64,000 bases of DNA from JAOUEA01 sp963810945 (GTDB taxonomy: Bacteria; Actinomycetota; UBA4738; HRBIN12): positions 620,001-684,000 of the forward strand of contig CAWEPI010000004.1 in assembly GCA_963810945.1 (NCBI GenBank). The letters are read 5' to 3'. A program made the translations under genes and the position numbers. This document shows, piece by piece, positions 33,014 through 41,584 of the stretch (positions are counted from its first letter, which is position 1; every line of letters starts with the position of its first letter). The notes beneath the pieces are model-generated. The model did not search any database and had not been told where the DNA came from. It worked only from the letters and a program-made list of their open reading frames with translations.

Positions 33014-35007
33014 GCAGGTTCGCCGGAGTGCTCTGGCGACCGCGCTGCCGGATCCGATCCTTCCGCCCCCTGGGTGGCAGCCGACCGCCTGGGGCCGGTG
33101 GCGCGCACGACCGAGAAGACCACCCATCCCGACAGCGCGGTGGCGACCACGATCGCCCACGCCGCTGTCCGTGATAGCGGTGCGCCGAGGCGTGCGACCG
33201 GAACCGCGACCAGGACGAGCATCGCGAAGCCGAACGCGGGCGCGAGCGCCACCCGGGTGAGCCAGCCGCTGTCGGTCGTTCCGGCCGCCCATCCGAGCCC
33301 GGTCAGGGACAGGAACGCGAACATCTCCAAGGTGGTGCGGATGAGGCGGCCCGGGCTCGGGTCGGGCAACGGAGCGAGCGGCACGACGGACGCAGGGGTA
33401 GGGCCACGGATCAGGAACACGCCGGGCGCGACGGGGAGCGCGTCGGCGGGAGCATCCGCCACGGGGTTCAGCGTGGTGAGGAACAGCGCGATGTAGCCCT
33501 GATCGAGCACGGGTTCGACCGCCCCCCAGGTGAGGTCGGACGCCCGCTGGAGGGTGGGACTGGGGAACATCGTCTGCCGCCCCGCGAGGAGATCGCGCGC
33601 GTTGCCGAAGAAGGTTCGCACCTCTGGCACCAGATCCCCAGGCATGCCCGCGCGGATCGATTGACTCGTCCCCGCGTAGAGGGGGAGCTCCGTGACGAAG
33701 ACCACGGGGCCACGGGCATGGACGGCTTCGAGATAGTCGGCGGCCGTCGCCACCTGCTGACTCCGCGCCGGGAGGATGAGGGACTTGGACCCCTCCCACG
33801 CGTCCGCGCTCGCGCGGAGCTGGACCACCATGCCCGCCACGACGACCAGGGCGCCCAGGACCGCCCCCGCCACCCGCAGGTACCGCCAGCCCATCCAGAC
33901 GAGCCCCACGCCGAGCCCGGCGGCGAGGATCGGCACGGCCAGGGCGAACTCGACGACGCGGTAGAGCGGAAGGTGATGGTCCCTCAGGGCGTACACCAGG
34001 TACCCCACGGGCACGGACAGCGTCCACAGGACCAGCATCGTCAGCCCGATCCTGCGTCGGGGGGACCTCGGCCACCACAGGGCGAAGGTCCCGAGGGCGG
34101 CGACGGCGCCGCTCAACGGGACACGGAGCATGGGGATCCGCATGGCGACCTTCGTCTCGATCTGGTGCCGCGATGGATGGGGGACGTTCACGGATGAGCC
34201 GGAGGAGATCGCGAGCACCACGAACGCCACGATGGAGGAGCCGATGGCCAGGCCACCGATCCGCATCGACGGGGTCGCGCGCAGCCGGTCGCCGCGCCGA
34301 TGCCTCGCGAGGGACGCGGGCGCGAGGACGAGCGCGAGACCCAGCAGCAGGAGCATGAACAGGCCGGAGAAGATCCAGTGGATCAGGAACGCACCCACGA
34401 ACAGCAGGACCGCGCCCAACCCACCCCGTCGCAGCGTGCCGAAGAGCAGCGCCGCCGCGGCCCCGGCGATCAACACCGCGTCGACCTGGAGGTTGTCGAG
34501 GCTCCCGACCGCTGTGCGCACGACCATCAGTGAGCTCCCCAGGAGCACGAGGTAGATCGGCATGCTCCAGAGCGGCTCCTCCAGGATCTCGCGCGCGAAG
34601 GCCGCACCGGCGAGGCCCAGGCAGATCGCGAAGACCGCGGGGTCGATGTACGCGAGCCACCCCGGATCGATCCCGAGCGTCCGATCCGTGACGGCGGCGA
34701 AGACGGGAGCGGCCGGCCGATCCAGGTTCGGGTTGGCCAGCAGCCTCGCGTCCATGTGGTCGAGGCCGTCCAGGCCCTGCGCGATCACGAGGTTCGATCG
34801 CCAGATGTAGTGGGGCGTGTCGAAGCCGAAGGGCGTGGTGGCGCTCCCTCGAAGGAACGGAGAGAGGAAGACGTACCCCACGATCGTGGCGCCCAAGATC
34901 AGGCCGATCGCCGCGCTCGCGGTCACCACGCCGGGGGGAACGCTCGGGGGAGCGTCCCGTTCGAGATGGCGTGCCCGTCGCCACCGAGGGTCCAGGGGGA
35001 AGCCCAT
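33010..35007 (-). CDS. Large polytopic membrane protein, possible glycosyltransferase
   Basis: A 665-residue protein with a dozen or more hydrophobic helices. The first long loop holds FGFDTPHYIWRSNLVIAQGLDGLDHMD, acidic residues after the first helix as in GT-C glycosyltransferases. A soluble domain of about 150 residues (SADAWEGSKSLILPARSQQV onward) is flanked by helices. No family is firmly recognised. The neighbours upstream on the same strand are a GT2 enzyme and UDP-sulfoquinovose synthase, which favours a role in building or exporting a glycan or glycolipid. Confidence 0.6.
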   Translation of the reverse strand: MGFPLDPRWRRARHLERDAPPSVPPGVVTASAAIGLILGATIVGYVFLSPFLRGSATTPFGFDTPHYIWRSNLVIAQGLDGLDHMDARLLANPNLDRPAAPVFAAVTDRTLGIDPGWLAYIDPAVFAICLGLAGAAFAREILEEPLWSMPIYLVLLGSSLMVVRTAVGSLDNLQVDAVLIAGAAAALLFGTLRRGGLGAVLLFVGAFLIHWIFSGLFMLLLLGLALVLAPASLARHRRGDRLRATPSMRIGGLAIGSSIVAFVVLAISSGSSVNVPHPSRHQIETKVAMRIPMLRVPLSGAVAALGTFALWWPRSPRRRIGLTMLVLWTLSVPVGYLVYALRDHHLPLYRVVEFALAVPILAAGLGVGLVWMGWRYLRVAGAVLGALVVVAGMVVQLRASADAWEGSKSLILPARSQQVATAADYLEAVHARGPVVFVTELPLYAGTSQSIRAGMPGDLVPEVRTFFGNARDLLAGRQTMFPSPTLQRASDLTWGAVEPVLDQGYIALFLTTLNPVADAPADALPVAPGVFLIRGPTPASVVPLAPLPDPSPGRLIRTTLEMFAFLSLTGLGWAAGTTDSGWLTRVALAPAFGFAMLVLVAVPVARLGAPLSRTAAWAIVVATALSGWVVFSVVRATGPRRSAATQGAEGSDPAARSPEHSGEPA

Positions 35008-35048
35008 CGTTGCCCGAGGCTACAACGCGGGCGTCGATACCGCTGGAG

Positions 35049-36095
35049 TTAGCGCAGCCAGGTCTGGATGATGACCTTGGAGAAGTAGTACCCGTACTTC
35101 AACGACTTCGGCTTCTTGGACTTGCCGCCCTTGCGCGCCTCGATCGTGACGGGCACCTCGACGACCTTCGCCTTGTGACGGAGCGCCTCGATCAGGATCT
35201 CGCTGGTCCAGAACTGATCCTGCTCCAACACCAGCTGCTCCAACAGGTCGGCGCGCGCGGCCCGGTACCCGCTGGAGGGGTCGGTGATCCGGCGCCCGGT
35301 CAGGATCGTGATGAAGCGTGAGAAGAAGTGCACGCCGATGTGGCGGACGAGGCTCTCCTTCTCGAAGGTGCCCAGCAGGCGAGAGCCGTTCACGTAGTCG
35401 GCGTCGCCCTGCACGATCGGCCCGATCATCACGGGGATCTCCTCGGGCATGTGCTGGCCGTCGGCGTCGAGCGTCACGACGATGTCGGCGCCGAGCTTCA
35501 ACGCGATGTCGTAGCCCACCCGCAGCGCGAGGCCCCCGCCGCGGCGGATCGGGAGTTCCGCCACGAACGCGCCGGCCCCGCGCGCCACCTCGGCCGTGCG
35601 ATCCTCGGATCCGTCGCTCACCACGAGCGAGATCACGCGGAAGCCGTCGAGCTGATCCGGGATGCGATGGATCACGGCGGCGACGTTCTCGGCCTCGTTG
35701 AAGGCGGGGGAGACCGTGACGAGGCGAGGACCCTCGGGCAGCGTGGCCGCGCGCTCCCAGTCGAACCGCTCCTGGCCGAGCGCCTCCACGAGCAGACGGA
35801 TGCTGCGCTCGTTCACGTCCGCGGCCGACTGGACGCGCAGCAGGAGGAACAGGATCACCAGCACGGCGACCATCAGCACGAAGATCAGCCGGCGATCGTT
35901 GCCGGCCTGGAAATTGAACGTCGTGAAGACCGGGTCGAACACGCCCGGCCAGATGGCCAGCAAGATCACCGTCACCGCGAGGACGATCGCGATGATCAGG
36001 CTCAGCCGACTGATCCGACGCCGCGCGTGCCCGCGCACGGCGAAGAGCGCGAACCCCAGCGCCGCGATGATGCCGAGGAACCGGAGCGCCGACAT
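35049..36095 (-). CDS. DUF2304-GT2 fusion, membrane-anchored glycosyltransferase
   Basis: A 348-residue protein. Residues 1-105 have three membrane helices and the R-R-loop of DUF2304; the rest is a family 2 glycosyltransferase of the dolichyl-phosphate-mannose-synthase type. VSPAFNEAENVAAVIHRIP, LVVSDGSEDRTAEVA, IVVTLDADGQHMPEEIPVM (DxD) and YVNGSRLLGTFEK support this. The usual arrangement is two separate genes, so the fusion ties the anchor to the enzyme. The start lies 5 bases after the stop of the UDP-sulfoquinovose synthase gene, pointing to a shared pathway that may use a polyprenyl-phosphate sugar. Confidence 0.85.
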   Translation of the reverse strand: MSALRFLGIIAALGFALFAVRGHARRRISRLSLIIAIVLAVTVILLAIWPGVFDPVFTTFNFQAGNDRRLIFVLMVAVLVILFLLLRVQSAADVNERSIRLLVEALGQERFDWERAATLPEGPRLVTVSPAFNEAENVAAVIHRIPDQLDGFRVISLVVSDGSEDRTAEVARGAGAFVAELPIRRGGGLALRVGYDIALKLGADIVVTLDADGQHMPEEIPVMIGPIVQGDADYVNGSRLLGTFEKESLVRHIGVHFFSRFITILTGRRITDPSSGYRAARADLLEQLVLEQDQFWTSEILIEALRHKAKVVEVPVTIEARKGGKSKKPKSLKYGYYFSKVIIQTWLR

Positions 36096-36100
36096 GGTGC

Positions 36101-37276
36101 CTAGGACGCGGGTGCGTCCGCGGCTTGACGCCACCGGTCACGCGGCAGGATGTGATCGGTGATCACCCGGCCCTTGTGGTGCTCGATGGTGCTGAAGATC
36201 GACTCGATCAGCGCCTCGTTCAGCAGGTGCGGCTTGAGGCCGAGGTCGAGCAGCTTGGTGTGGACGGGGTGGTAGTAGTGCTCCTCCAGCTCCACCCGCG
36301 GGTTGTCGACCGGGTCGATCGCCACGTCGAGGCCGACCTCGGCGCCCGCCTTCTGCACGAGCTCGGCGAGCTGCAGCACGGAGAACTCCTCCGTGAACTG
36401 GTTGAACACCCGCATCTCGCCGGCCTGCGCGGGGTTCGCCACCGCGAGCTCCACGCACTGCAGCGTGTCGACGATGTTCAGGTACCCGCGGGTCTGGCCA
36501 CCCTTGCCGTACACGGTGAGCGGATGGCCGATCACCGCCTGCAGGCAGAACCGGTTGAGGGCGGTGCCGAAGACGTCGTCGTAGTCGAAACGCGTGAGGA
36601 GCCGGTCGTCGAGCTGCGTCTCGTCCGTCTGGATCCCGTACACGACGCCCTGGTTCAGGTCCGTGGCGCGCAGGCCCCAGATCCGGCAGGCGAAGTGGAT
36701 GTTGTGGGAGTCGTGCACCTTGGAGAGGTGGTAGAAGCTGCCCGGCAGCTTCGGGAACGGCAGGTAGTCGCTCCGCCCGTTGTGGTTGATCTCGATGTAG
36801 CCCTCTTCGATGTCGATGTTCGGCGTCCCGTACTCGCCCATCGTGCCGAGCTTCACGAGGTGGCACTCCGGCACGTACCGCTGGATCGCGAAGAGCACGT
36901 TCAACGTGTTGATGACGTTGTTCTGCTGGGTGAAGACGGCGTGCTCCCGATCCTTCATCGAGTAAGGGGCGCTCGGCATCTCCCCATAGTGCACGACGGC
37001 GTCCGGACGGAAGTCGCGGAAGAGCGCCTCGGTGATCTCCCACTCGCAGAGGTCGCCTTCCGTGTACCCGATCTCGAGGCCCGTGACGTCCTTCCAGGCG
37101 GCCACGCGCTCGGGCAGACCCGGCGGGATAGGGGTGAGGCTGTCGGTGCCGGCCTCCCGGTGTGCCGTGCGTCGGAGGTAGTTGTCGACGACGTGGACCT
37201 CGTGCCCGCGGTTCGAGAACCGCATCGCGGTGGGCCAGCCCAGGTACCCGTCGCCGCCCAAGATCAGGATGCGCAT
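36101..37276 (-). CDS. sqdB: UDP-sulfoquinovose synthase (SQD1-type)
   Basis: A 391-residue short-chain dehydrogenase/reductase enzyme that makes UDP-sulfoquinovose from UDP-glucose and sulfite. Match to plant SQD1 is striking: GGDGYLGWPTA (NAD site), VVHYGEMPSAPYSM, NVLFAIQRYVPECHLVKLG, TMGEYGTPNIDIEEGYIEI, YHLSKVHDSHNI (catalytic Tyr and Lys) and GHPLTVYGKGGQTRGYL. The product is a precursor of the sulfolipid SQDG or of sulfoquinovose-bearing glycans. ATG 37276 has AAAGGA upstream; an ATG one codon earlier is equally possible. The GT2 and membrane protein genes follow. Confidence 0.93.
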   Translation of the reverse strand: MRILILGGDGYLGWPTAMRFSNRGHEVHVVDNYLRRTAHREAGTDSLTPIPPGLPERVAAWKDVTGLEIGYTEGDLCEWEITEALFRDFRPDAVVHYGEMPSAPYSMKDREHAVFTQQNNVINTLNVLFAIQRYVPECHLVKLGTMGEYGTPNIDIEEGYIEINHNGRSDYLPFPKLPGSFYHLSKVHDSHNIHFACRIWGLRATDLNQGVVYGIQTDETQLDDRLLTRFDYDDVFGTALNRFCLQAVIGHPLTVYGKGGQTRGYLNIVDTLQCVELAVANPAQAGEMRVFNQFTEEFSVLQLAELVQKAGAEVGLDVAIDPVDNPRVELEEHYYHPVHTKLLDLGLKPHLLNEALIESIFSTIEHHKGRVITDHILPRDRWRQAADAPAS

Positions 37277-37313
37277 CATGGTCCTTTCCGCAGGTTGCAA
37301 AGGGGAACGCCCG

Positions 37314-37337
37314 ATTGTACCGGCCGGGAACGGCCGG
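37314..37337 (-). promoter_or_regulatory. -10 element and adjoining inverted repeat upstream of sqdB
   Basis: On the minus strand TACAAT (37319-37314) is a strong -10. Directly upstream lies a perfect CCGGCCG-GGAA-CGGCCGG inverted repeat (37320-37337). It could be the terminator of the gene ending at 37360 or an operator placed in the -10/-35 spacer. Confidence 0.45.
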
Positions 37338-37359
37338 GCACGCGCGCGCGAACCCCCGA

Positions 37360-38616
37360 TCAGGCGAGGTCGGCCAGCGCCTCCAACACGCGATCCACCT
37401 CGCCGGGGGTGTGGTAGTGGCAGAAGCCGATCCGCACCGCCCCCCCGCTCTCCAGGATGCCCAGGCGCTCGAACAGCTCGATCGCGTAGTAGTGGCCGTC
37501 CCAGACGAAGATGCCCCGGTCGCCGAGCGCCTCCGCCGTGACACGCGGATGGTGCGCGCCGAGTCGCACGGCGAAGGTGGGCGTGCGCTCCTCGAGCCGG
37601 CCCGTGTCGCGGATGCCGAAGAGGCGCGCGCCTCCGATCCGGTCGAGCCCGTCGATGAACCGCCGCGAGAGCTCCCGCTCATGGGCGCCGAACACGTCGA
37701 AGGCGGCGCGGACGGCCGCCCCGCGCCCGGGGTCGGCCGGGGTCCCGTAGGTCCGTCCGGCCTCCGCGAGGTAGTCGACGGCCGCGACGAAGCCCGCGAG
37801 TCCCTCGTGGTTCTGGGTGCCGGTCTCCCATCGCTCGGGCGACGGGTACCCCTGGGCGGGCCGGACGCGGTAGGGATCCCAGACGTCGAGGACCTCCGGA
37901 CGCGCCGCAACCATCCCGAGGTGGGGTCCGAACACCTTGTACGGCGAGACCGTCACGAGATCCGCGCCGAGCGCGTCGAAGTCGATGGCCCGGTGCTGCG
38001 CGACGTGCACACCGTCGACCGCCACGAGCGCGCCGGTCGCCTTGGCGATCCGCACGAGCTCGGCGGCCGGCGTGACCGTGCCCACGCCGTTCGACGCGAG
38101 CGTGAACGCGACGAGGCGGGTGCGATCGGTGAGCGCCGCCCGGAACGAGTCCATGTCGAGGGTGGCGTCGTCGGGGCGCAGGTCGACCCAGCGCACGGTG
38201 GCGCCCGCGTCCCGCGCGGCGAGCACCCACGGCCGGATGTTGGCGTCGTGATCGAGCCGCGTCACGACGACCTCGTCATCCGGACCGAGCGTGCGCGTGA
38301 ACGACCGCGCGAGGTGGAAGAGCAAGGAGGTGGAGTTGGGACCGAAGACGATCGCCTCGGGATCGGTGCCCACGAGGTCGGCGCCCGCGCGCCGCGCGGC
38401 CTCCACCACTTCGTGCGTCTCCCGGCTCGTGGCGAACGCGCCGTCCATGTTGGAGACGCCGTCGCGGTAGCGGGCGGAGACCGCCTCGATCACGGTGTCG
38501 GGGACCTGGGATCCGCCGGGCGCGTCGGCGATCACGACGGGCCGTCCGTCCTGCGTACGGTCGAGCGCGGGGAACCGCCGGCGGAGCGCGGCGAGGTCGG
38601 GTGTCGTCATCGTCAT
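37360..38616 (-). CDS. Cysteine-desulfurase-like class V aminotransferase
   Basis: A 418-residue PLP enzyme. IADAPGGSQVPDTVIEA, the PLP-phosphate contact region GPNSTSLLFHLAR, RLDHDANIRPWVLAA, AVDGVHVAQHRAIDFDALGADLVTVSPYKVFGPHLG (PLP Lys in YKVF) and WETGTQNHEG mark the cysteine desulfurase-like subgroup. The C-terminal catalytic cysteine loop of SufS/IscS is not obvious, so a desulfurase, selenocysteine lyase or other activity are all possible. A selenium role is tempting given the selenoprotein at 12360, but nothing local supports it. The start is one of several nearby ATGs. Confidence 0.75.
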   Translation of the reverse strand: MTMTTPDLAALRRRFPALDRTQDGRPVVIADAPGGSQVPDTVIEAVSARYRDGVSNMDGAFATSRETHEVVEAARRAGADLVGTDPEAIVFGPNSTSLLFHLARSFTRTLGPDDEVVVTRLDHDANIRPWVLAARDAGATVRWVDLRPDDATLDMDSFRAALTDRTRLVAFTLASNGVGTVTPAAELVRIAKATGALVAVDGVHVAQHRAIDFDALGADLVTVSPYKVFGPHLGMVAARPEVLDVWDPYRVRPAQGYPSPERWETGTQNHEGLAGFVAAVDYLAEAGRTYGTPADPGRGAAVRAAFDVFGAHERELSRRFIDGLDRIGGARLFGIRDTGRLEERTPTFAVRLGAHHPRVTAEALGDRGIFVWDGHYYAIELFERLGILESGGAVRIGFCHYHTPGEVDRVLEALADLA

Positions 38617-38667
38617 GGGCATACACTCCCGCCCGGACGCCACCCGCGACAACCCGGAGGATCGGTC

Positions 38668-39501
38668 GTGCGATTCGGGCTCGAGACGGAGCAGCACCAT
38701 CTGCGCTTCGGCGACCTCGTGCACAGGGCCCTGATGGCCGAGACGCTGGGGGTCGAGGGCGTCTGGGTCTGCGACCACTTCCTCCCGTTGATCGGCGATC
38801 CCAAGGGCCCCAACCTCGAGGCCTGGACGCTGCTCGCGGGGCTCGCCCGGGAGACCACGACGATCCGCCTGGGGACGATGGTGACCGGGATGACCCATCG
38901 CTGGCCCGCGGTGCTCGCCGCGCAGGTCATCACGCTCGATCACCTCTCGGACGGCAGGGTGGAGTGCGCGGTGGGAGCCGCCTGGAACGAGCCCGAACAT
39001 CGCGCGTACGGCATCCCGTTCCCGTCCGTCCGCGAGCGGATGGATGGCCTGGAGGAGGGCGTGGAGATCCTACGGAGGCTCTTCACACACGACGACGTGA
39101 CGTTCGACGGCCACCGCTACCGGCTGGAGGAGGCCACGCTGCATCCTCGCCCCGTACAGCGACCCCATCCGCCGATCTGGGTGGGCGGGACGGGCCGCAC
39201 CCGCACCTTGCCCATCGCGGGGCGCCATGCCGACGCCTGGCACGGCTGGGCCGACGACGCCGAGGAGTACCGCGAGATCCGCAGGATCATCGACCGGTCC
39301 GCGGAGGGGGTGGGGCGGGATCCGGCCGAGATCCTGCGGGCCTCGAGCCTGTCCATCGCGGAGCCCTGGGACGACGTGCGCGCCGCCTACGGCTGGATGG
39401 CGGCCGAGGGGATCGGTTACCTCATGGTGGAGTGGCCCGTCCAGGGCGAGGCGAGGGTCCGGGAGTTCTTCGAGGCGATCAGGCCGACGCTCGAGGCCTG
39501 A
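38668..39501 (+). CDS. LLM-class (F420-dependent-like) oxidoreductase
   Basis: A 277-residue luciferase-like monooxygenase fold protein. VRFGLETEQHHLRFGDLV, EGVWVCDHFLPL, TIRLGTMVTGMTHRWPAVLAAQVITLDHLSDGRVECAVGAAWNEPEH and PPIWVGGTGRTRTLPIAGRHADAWHGW are textbook blocks for F420-utilising members. The GTG start follows GGAGG at 7 bases. It is divergent from the class V aminotransferase gene. The substrate is unknown. Confidence 0.88.
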   Translation: MRFGLETEQHHLRFGDLVHRALMAETLGVEGVWVCDHFLPLIGDPKGPNLEAWTLLAGLARETTTIRLGTMVTGMTHRWPAVLAAQVITLDHLSDGRVECAVGAAWNEPEHRAYGIPFPSVRERMDGLEEGVEILRRLFTHDDVTFDGHRYRLEEATLHPRPVQRPHPPIWVGGTGRTRTLPIAGRHADAWHGWADDAEEYREIRRIIDRSAEGVGRDPAEILRASSLSIAEPWDDVRAAYGWMAAEGIGYLMVEWPVQGEARVREFFEAIRPTLEA

Positions 39502-39643
39502 GGGTGCGCACGCGGCTCGCGCGCTCGCGCGCGGCGAGTTCGAGGACGCGCTCCTGCGCCTCGCGCAGCGGCCCGACCAGCCAGAGATAAGCGAGCCACG
39601 TGAGGGCGAGGCCGACCGCAGTCACGATCACGAAGGTGGTCAT
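39479..39643 (-). CDS. Small membrane protein with basic tail
   Basis: A 54-residue protein beginning MTTFVIVTAVGLALTWLAYLWLVG, a single TM helix, followed by a charged helix (REAQERVLELAARERASRVR). GGAGGAGG at 8 bases upstream of ATG 39643 supports it as a real gene. It overlaps the 3' end of the convergent LLM gene by 23 bases. No family is recognised. It is preceded by a long structured leader. Confidence 0.6.
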   Translation of the reverse strand: MTTFVIVTAVGLALTWLAYLWLVGPLREAQERVLELAARERASRVRTLRPRASA

Positions 39644-39799
39644 CGGGTTCCTCCTCCCGGGGGATCGGACCAGGGAACGCGAAAGGCCGCGACGCTTGCG
39701 TCGCGGCCTCCAGGTCGACTGGTCAGCTGCTCGAGCCTCCAGTCCGTCTGGTCGGCTTCCGAGCGTCCAGGATAGCCAAAGAGCGGGGGTGCAGGTCAA
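39644..39799 (-). promoter_or_regulatory. Promoter and structured leader of the 54-residue membrane protein gene
   Basis: On the minus strand TTGACC (39799-39794) and TATCCT (39774-39769), spacer 19, form a promoter. The ~120-base leader contains a perfect hairpin GGCCGCGACG-CAAG-CGTCGCGGCC (39708-39685) followed by TTTC, which resembles an intrinsic terminator. Just before it lies a longer stem GACTGG/CCAGTC (39744-39717). CTGGTC and GACCAG motifs recur through the leader and could form alternative pairings, so attenuation is conceivable. Confidence 0.45.
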
Positions 39800-39851
39800 C
39801 CGGCGAGGGCGCATCGACACCGAAGCGCAACACCATCGCGCGAGGCCCCGC

Positions 39852-40478
39852 TCAGGCGGAGACGGGGACGGCCACGGCCGTCTCCGGGAGCTCGGGCGTG
39901 TTCCAGGCAGGATCGGGGCGCCACGCCTCCCAATCCTCGTCGAACGGGGGCTCGCGCAGGATGATCTGTTCCACGGCACGCTCGCCGGCGGCCCGGAAGC
40001 GCGCGGCCTCGTCCTGGGTGAAGAGCCCTTCCTCTACGGCTTGATCGAGCTCGTCCTCGTCCTTCCAGCTCCAGCTCGCGCGATCCGGGGGGATCAGGAC
40101 GTCCAGCACGTGCTCGCGGGTGTCGAAGCCGACGTCGGTGCGGCGCAACGGCGACTGAAGGTTCACGTACCAACCCCGGAAGTCGCCGGTGTCCTTGTCC
40201 CACGAGGCCAGGACCGCGTAGGACGTGTCGGGGAACGCGAAGGAGAGGAACGGGTGGTGGTGCACCTCGTGGTCCCGCAGCCGCCAGTCGCGGTCGGGGA
40301 TCCGTAGCGGGGCACCCTCCTCGTCCTCGGGCTCGAGCGAATGGATCACGGGCGGGACGTAGAACATCGACCGGACGGGGGTGTCCTCGACGACGGTGAC
40401 GGGGCGGACGTAGAACAGGCGTCCGTCCCAGACCTCCCGAAGGGCCACCGTCTCGCCGCTCTTGAACCACCGCTCCAT
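39852..40478 (-). CDS. DUF402 protein, probable nucleotide phosphatase
   Basis: A 208-residue protein of the DUF402 family, whose characterised members are nucleoside di/triphosphate phosphatases or FomD-like hydrolases. The core motifs WYVNLQSPLRRTDVGFDTREHVLDVLI and WSWKDEDELDQAVEEGLF (acidic metal ligands) are clear. The N-terminus GETVALREVWDGRLFYVRPVTVVED fits the family barrel. It stands alone; a separate promoter and leader lie downstream before the next minus-strand gene. Confidence 0.82.
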   Translation of the reverse strand: MERWFKSGETVALREVWDGRLFYVRPVTVVEDTPVRSMFYVPPVIHSLEPEDEEGAPLRIPDRDWRLRDHEVHHHPFLSFAFPDTSYAVLASWDKDTGDFRGWYVNLQSPLRRTDVGFDTREHVLDVLIPPDRASWSWKDEDELDQAVEEGLFTQDEAARFRAAGERAVEQIILREPPFDEDWEAWRPDPAWNTPELPETAVAVPVSA

Positions 40479-40561
40479 GCCTCCACCTTACCGAGGCGGT
40501 CGCGGGGGCCGCAGGCCACGCGATGGAGGTTCCGTGAAGGTGCGGCGACAGCCTCCCGCGT

Positions 40562-40593
40562 GAAGGGGCGCCCCTCCCTGGGGGCGCCCCTTC
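40562..40593 (-). terminator. 13-bp GC-rich hairpin terminator
   Basis: GAAGGGGCGCCCC (40562-40574) pairs perfectly with 40581-40593 across a 6-base loop. It lies 26 bases after the stop codon of the minus-strand membrane gene that ends at 40619, without a T-run, as with the hairpin at 5260. Confidence 0.7.
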
Positions 40594-40618
40594 CAACGCC
40601 GAGCTGTGGATCGCGCTG

Positions 40619-41473
40619 TTACTGGTTGGCAGCGAGCTCTTGCCGGACCTGGTCGCCCGTGAGCGCCTCCGAGCGAGCCCGAAGATCCAGATAGAGGATC
40701 ACCGACACGAGCGCGGAGAACGGCACGGTGATGATCCGGCCGATCGAGTCCATGATCCAGTACAGGAACCAGTTGCTGCCGCCCAGGGCGTTGAAGATCC
40801 CTGAGACGATCCCCGTGATGATGCCGGTCACGATGACCACGCCCAGCACGTGCCAGAAGTGACCCTTCACGAGGTTCCACGAGCGACCGAGCGACTCCGT
40901 ACCTCGCTTGTTCTCGAACAGCAGCGCGGGGATCACGACCGTCAGGAAGATCGCGATGATGATGCCGGGGATCACGAGGAGCAGGAGCCCCACGAAGATC
41001 GCCAGTCCCGCGAGGACGGAGATCCACAGGACGTTGCCGAGATGCCGGAATCCCCACCGATAGCTCTCGTTCACATCGACCGGGTCGCCCACCGTGGCTT
41101 CTCCGGCGGCACGGGCGATGGCTGCCTGCACCACGAAGGACATGATGAACGCCAACGCGATCCCCAGCACGCCTACCGTCGCCACGACGGCGACGTTCCT
41201 CGGTTCACAGACCTTGATGTTGCCGAACGCACCTTGAACCTCGCTGCAGTTGGCGTTGAACGCCACCTTCGTGAGGAGTGCGCCGATCAGCGACAGCGGC
41301 ACCACCACGATGGCGACGATGCCGATCAGCTTGGCCGCGTTGGCCTTGTAGACGTCGAACGCTGCCGACAGGATGTCGCCCAGCCCGCGCGCGGGGAGCG
41401 TCCCACCCCCTCCGGCACTTGGTGGCGGCGGTGGCGGCGGTGGCGCTGAGAACCCACCCGAGTCGTCGGACAT
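40619..41473 (-). CDS. Multi-pass membrane protein with proline-rich N-terminus
   Basis: A 284-residue protein. A short acidic start and a run of eight prolines (PPPPPPPP) precede LPARGLGDILSAAFDVYKANAAKLI and about six hydrophobic helices. The helix ending LENVKGHFWHV-like segment (RSWNLVKGHFWHVLGVVIVTGI) resembles the glycerophosphodiesterase membrane-domain/DUF975-type families. No catalytic residues are recognised. ATG 41473 is preceded by GGGAGGG. The function is unknown; relatives are often thought to be membrane-organising or regulatory proteins. Confidence 0.65.
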   Translation of the reverse strand: MSDDSGGFSAPPPPPPPPSAGGGGTLPARGLGDILSAAFDVYKANAAKLIGIVAIVVVPLSLIGALLTKVAFNANCSEVQGAFGNIKVCEPRNVAVVATVGVLGIALAFIMSFVVQAAIARAAGEATVGDPVDVNESYRWGFRHLGNVLWISVLAGLAIFVGLLLLVIPGIIIAIFLTVVIPALLFENKRGTESLGRSWNLVKGHFWHVLGVVIVTGIITGIVSGIFNALGGSNWFLYWIMDSIGRIITVPFSALVSVILYLDLRARSEALTGDQVRQELAANQ

Positions 41474-41584
41474 GTCAGAACCCTCCCTTCGCAACGGTCA
41501 GGGTGACCGGAACGGGCGCATGCTACGCCCAAGAACGGCTCCTACCGGGTAGGCGGGGCGATTCTCTTGCGCGTGCGGTCGGAC

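Noticed and set aside
30884..34984. A 1366-codon open frame on the minus strand
   Set aside because: It overlaps psuK, psuG, the DUF998 gene and the membrane protein gene with low-complexity translation; a codon-bias shadow.
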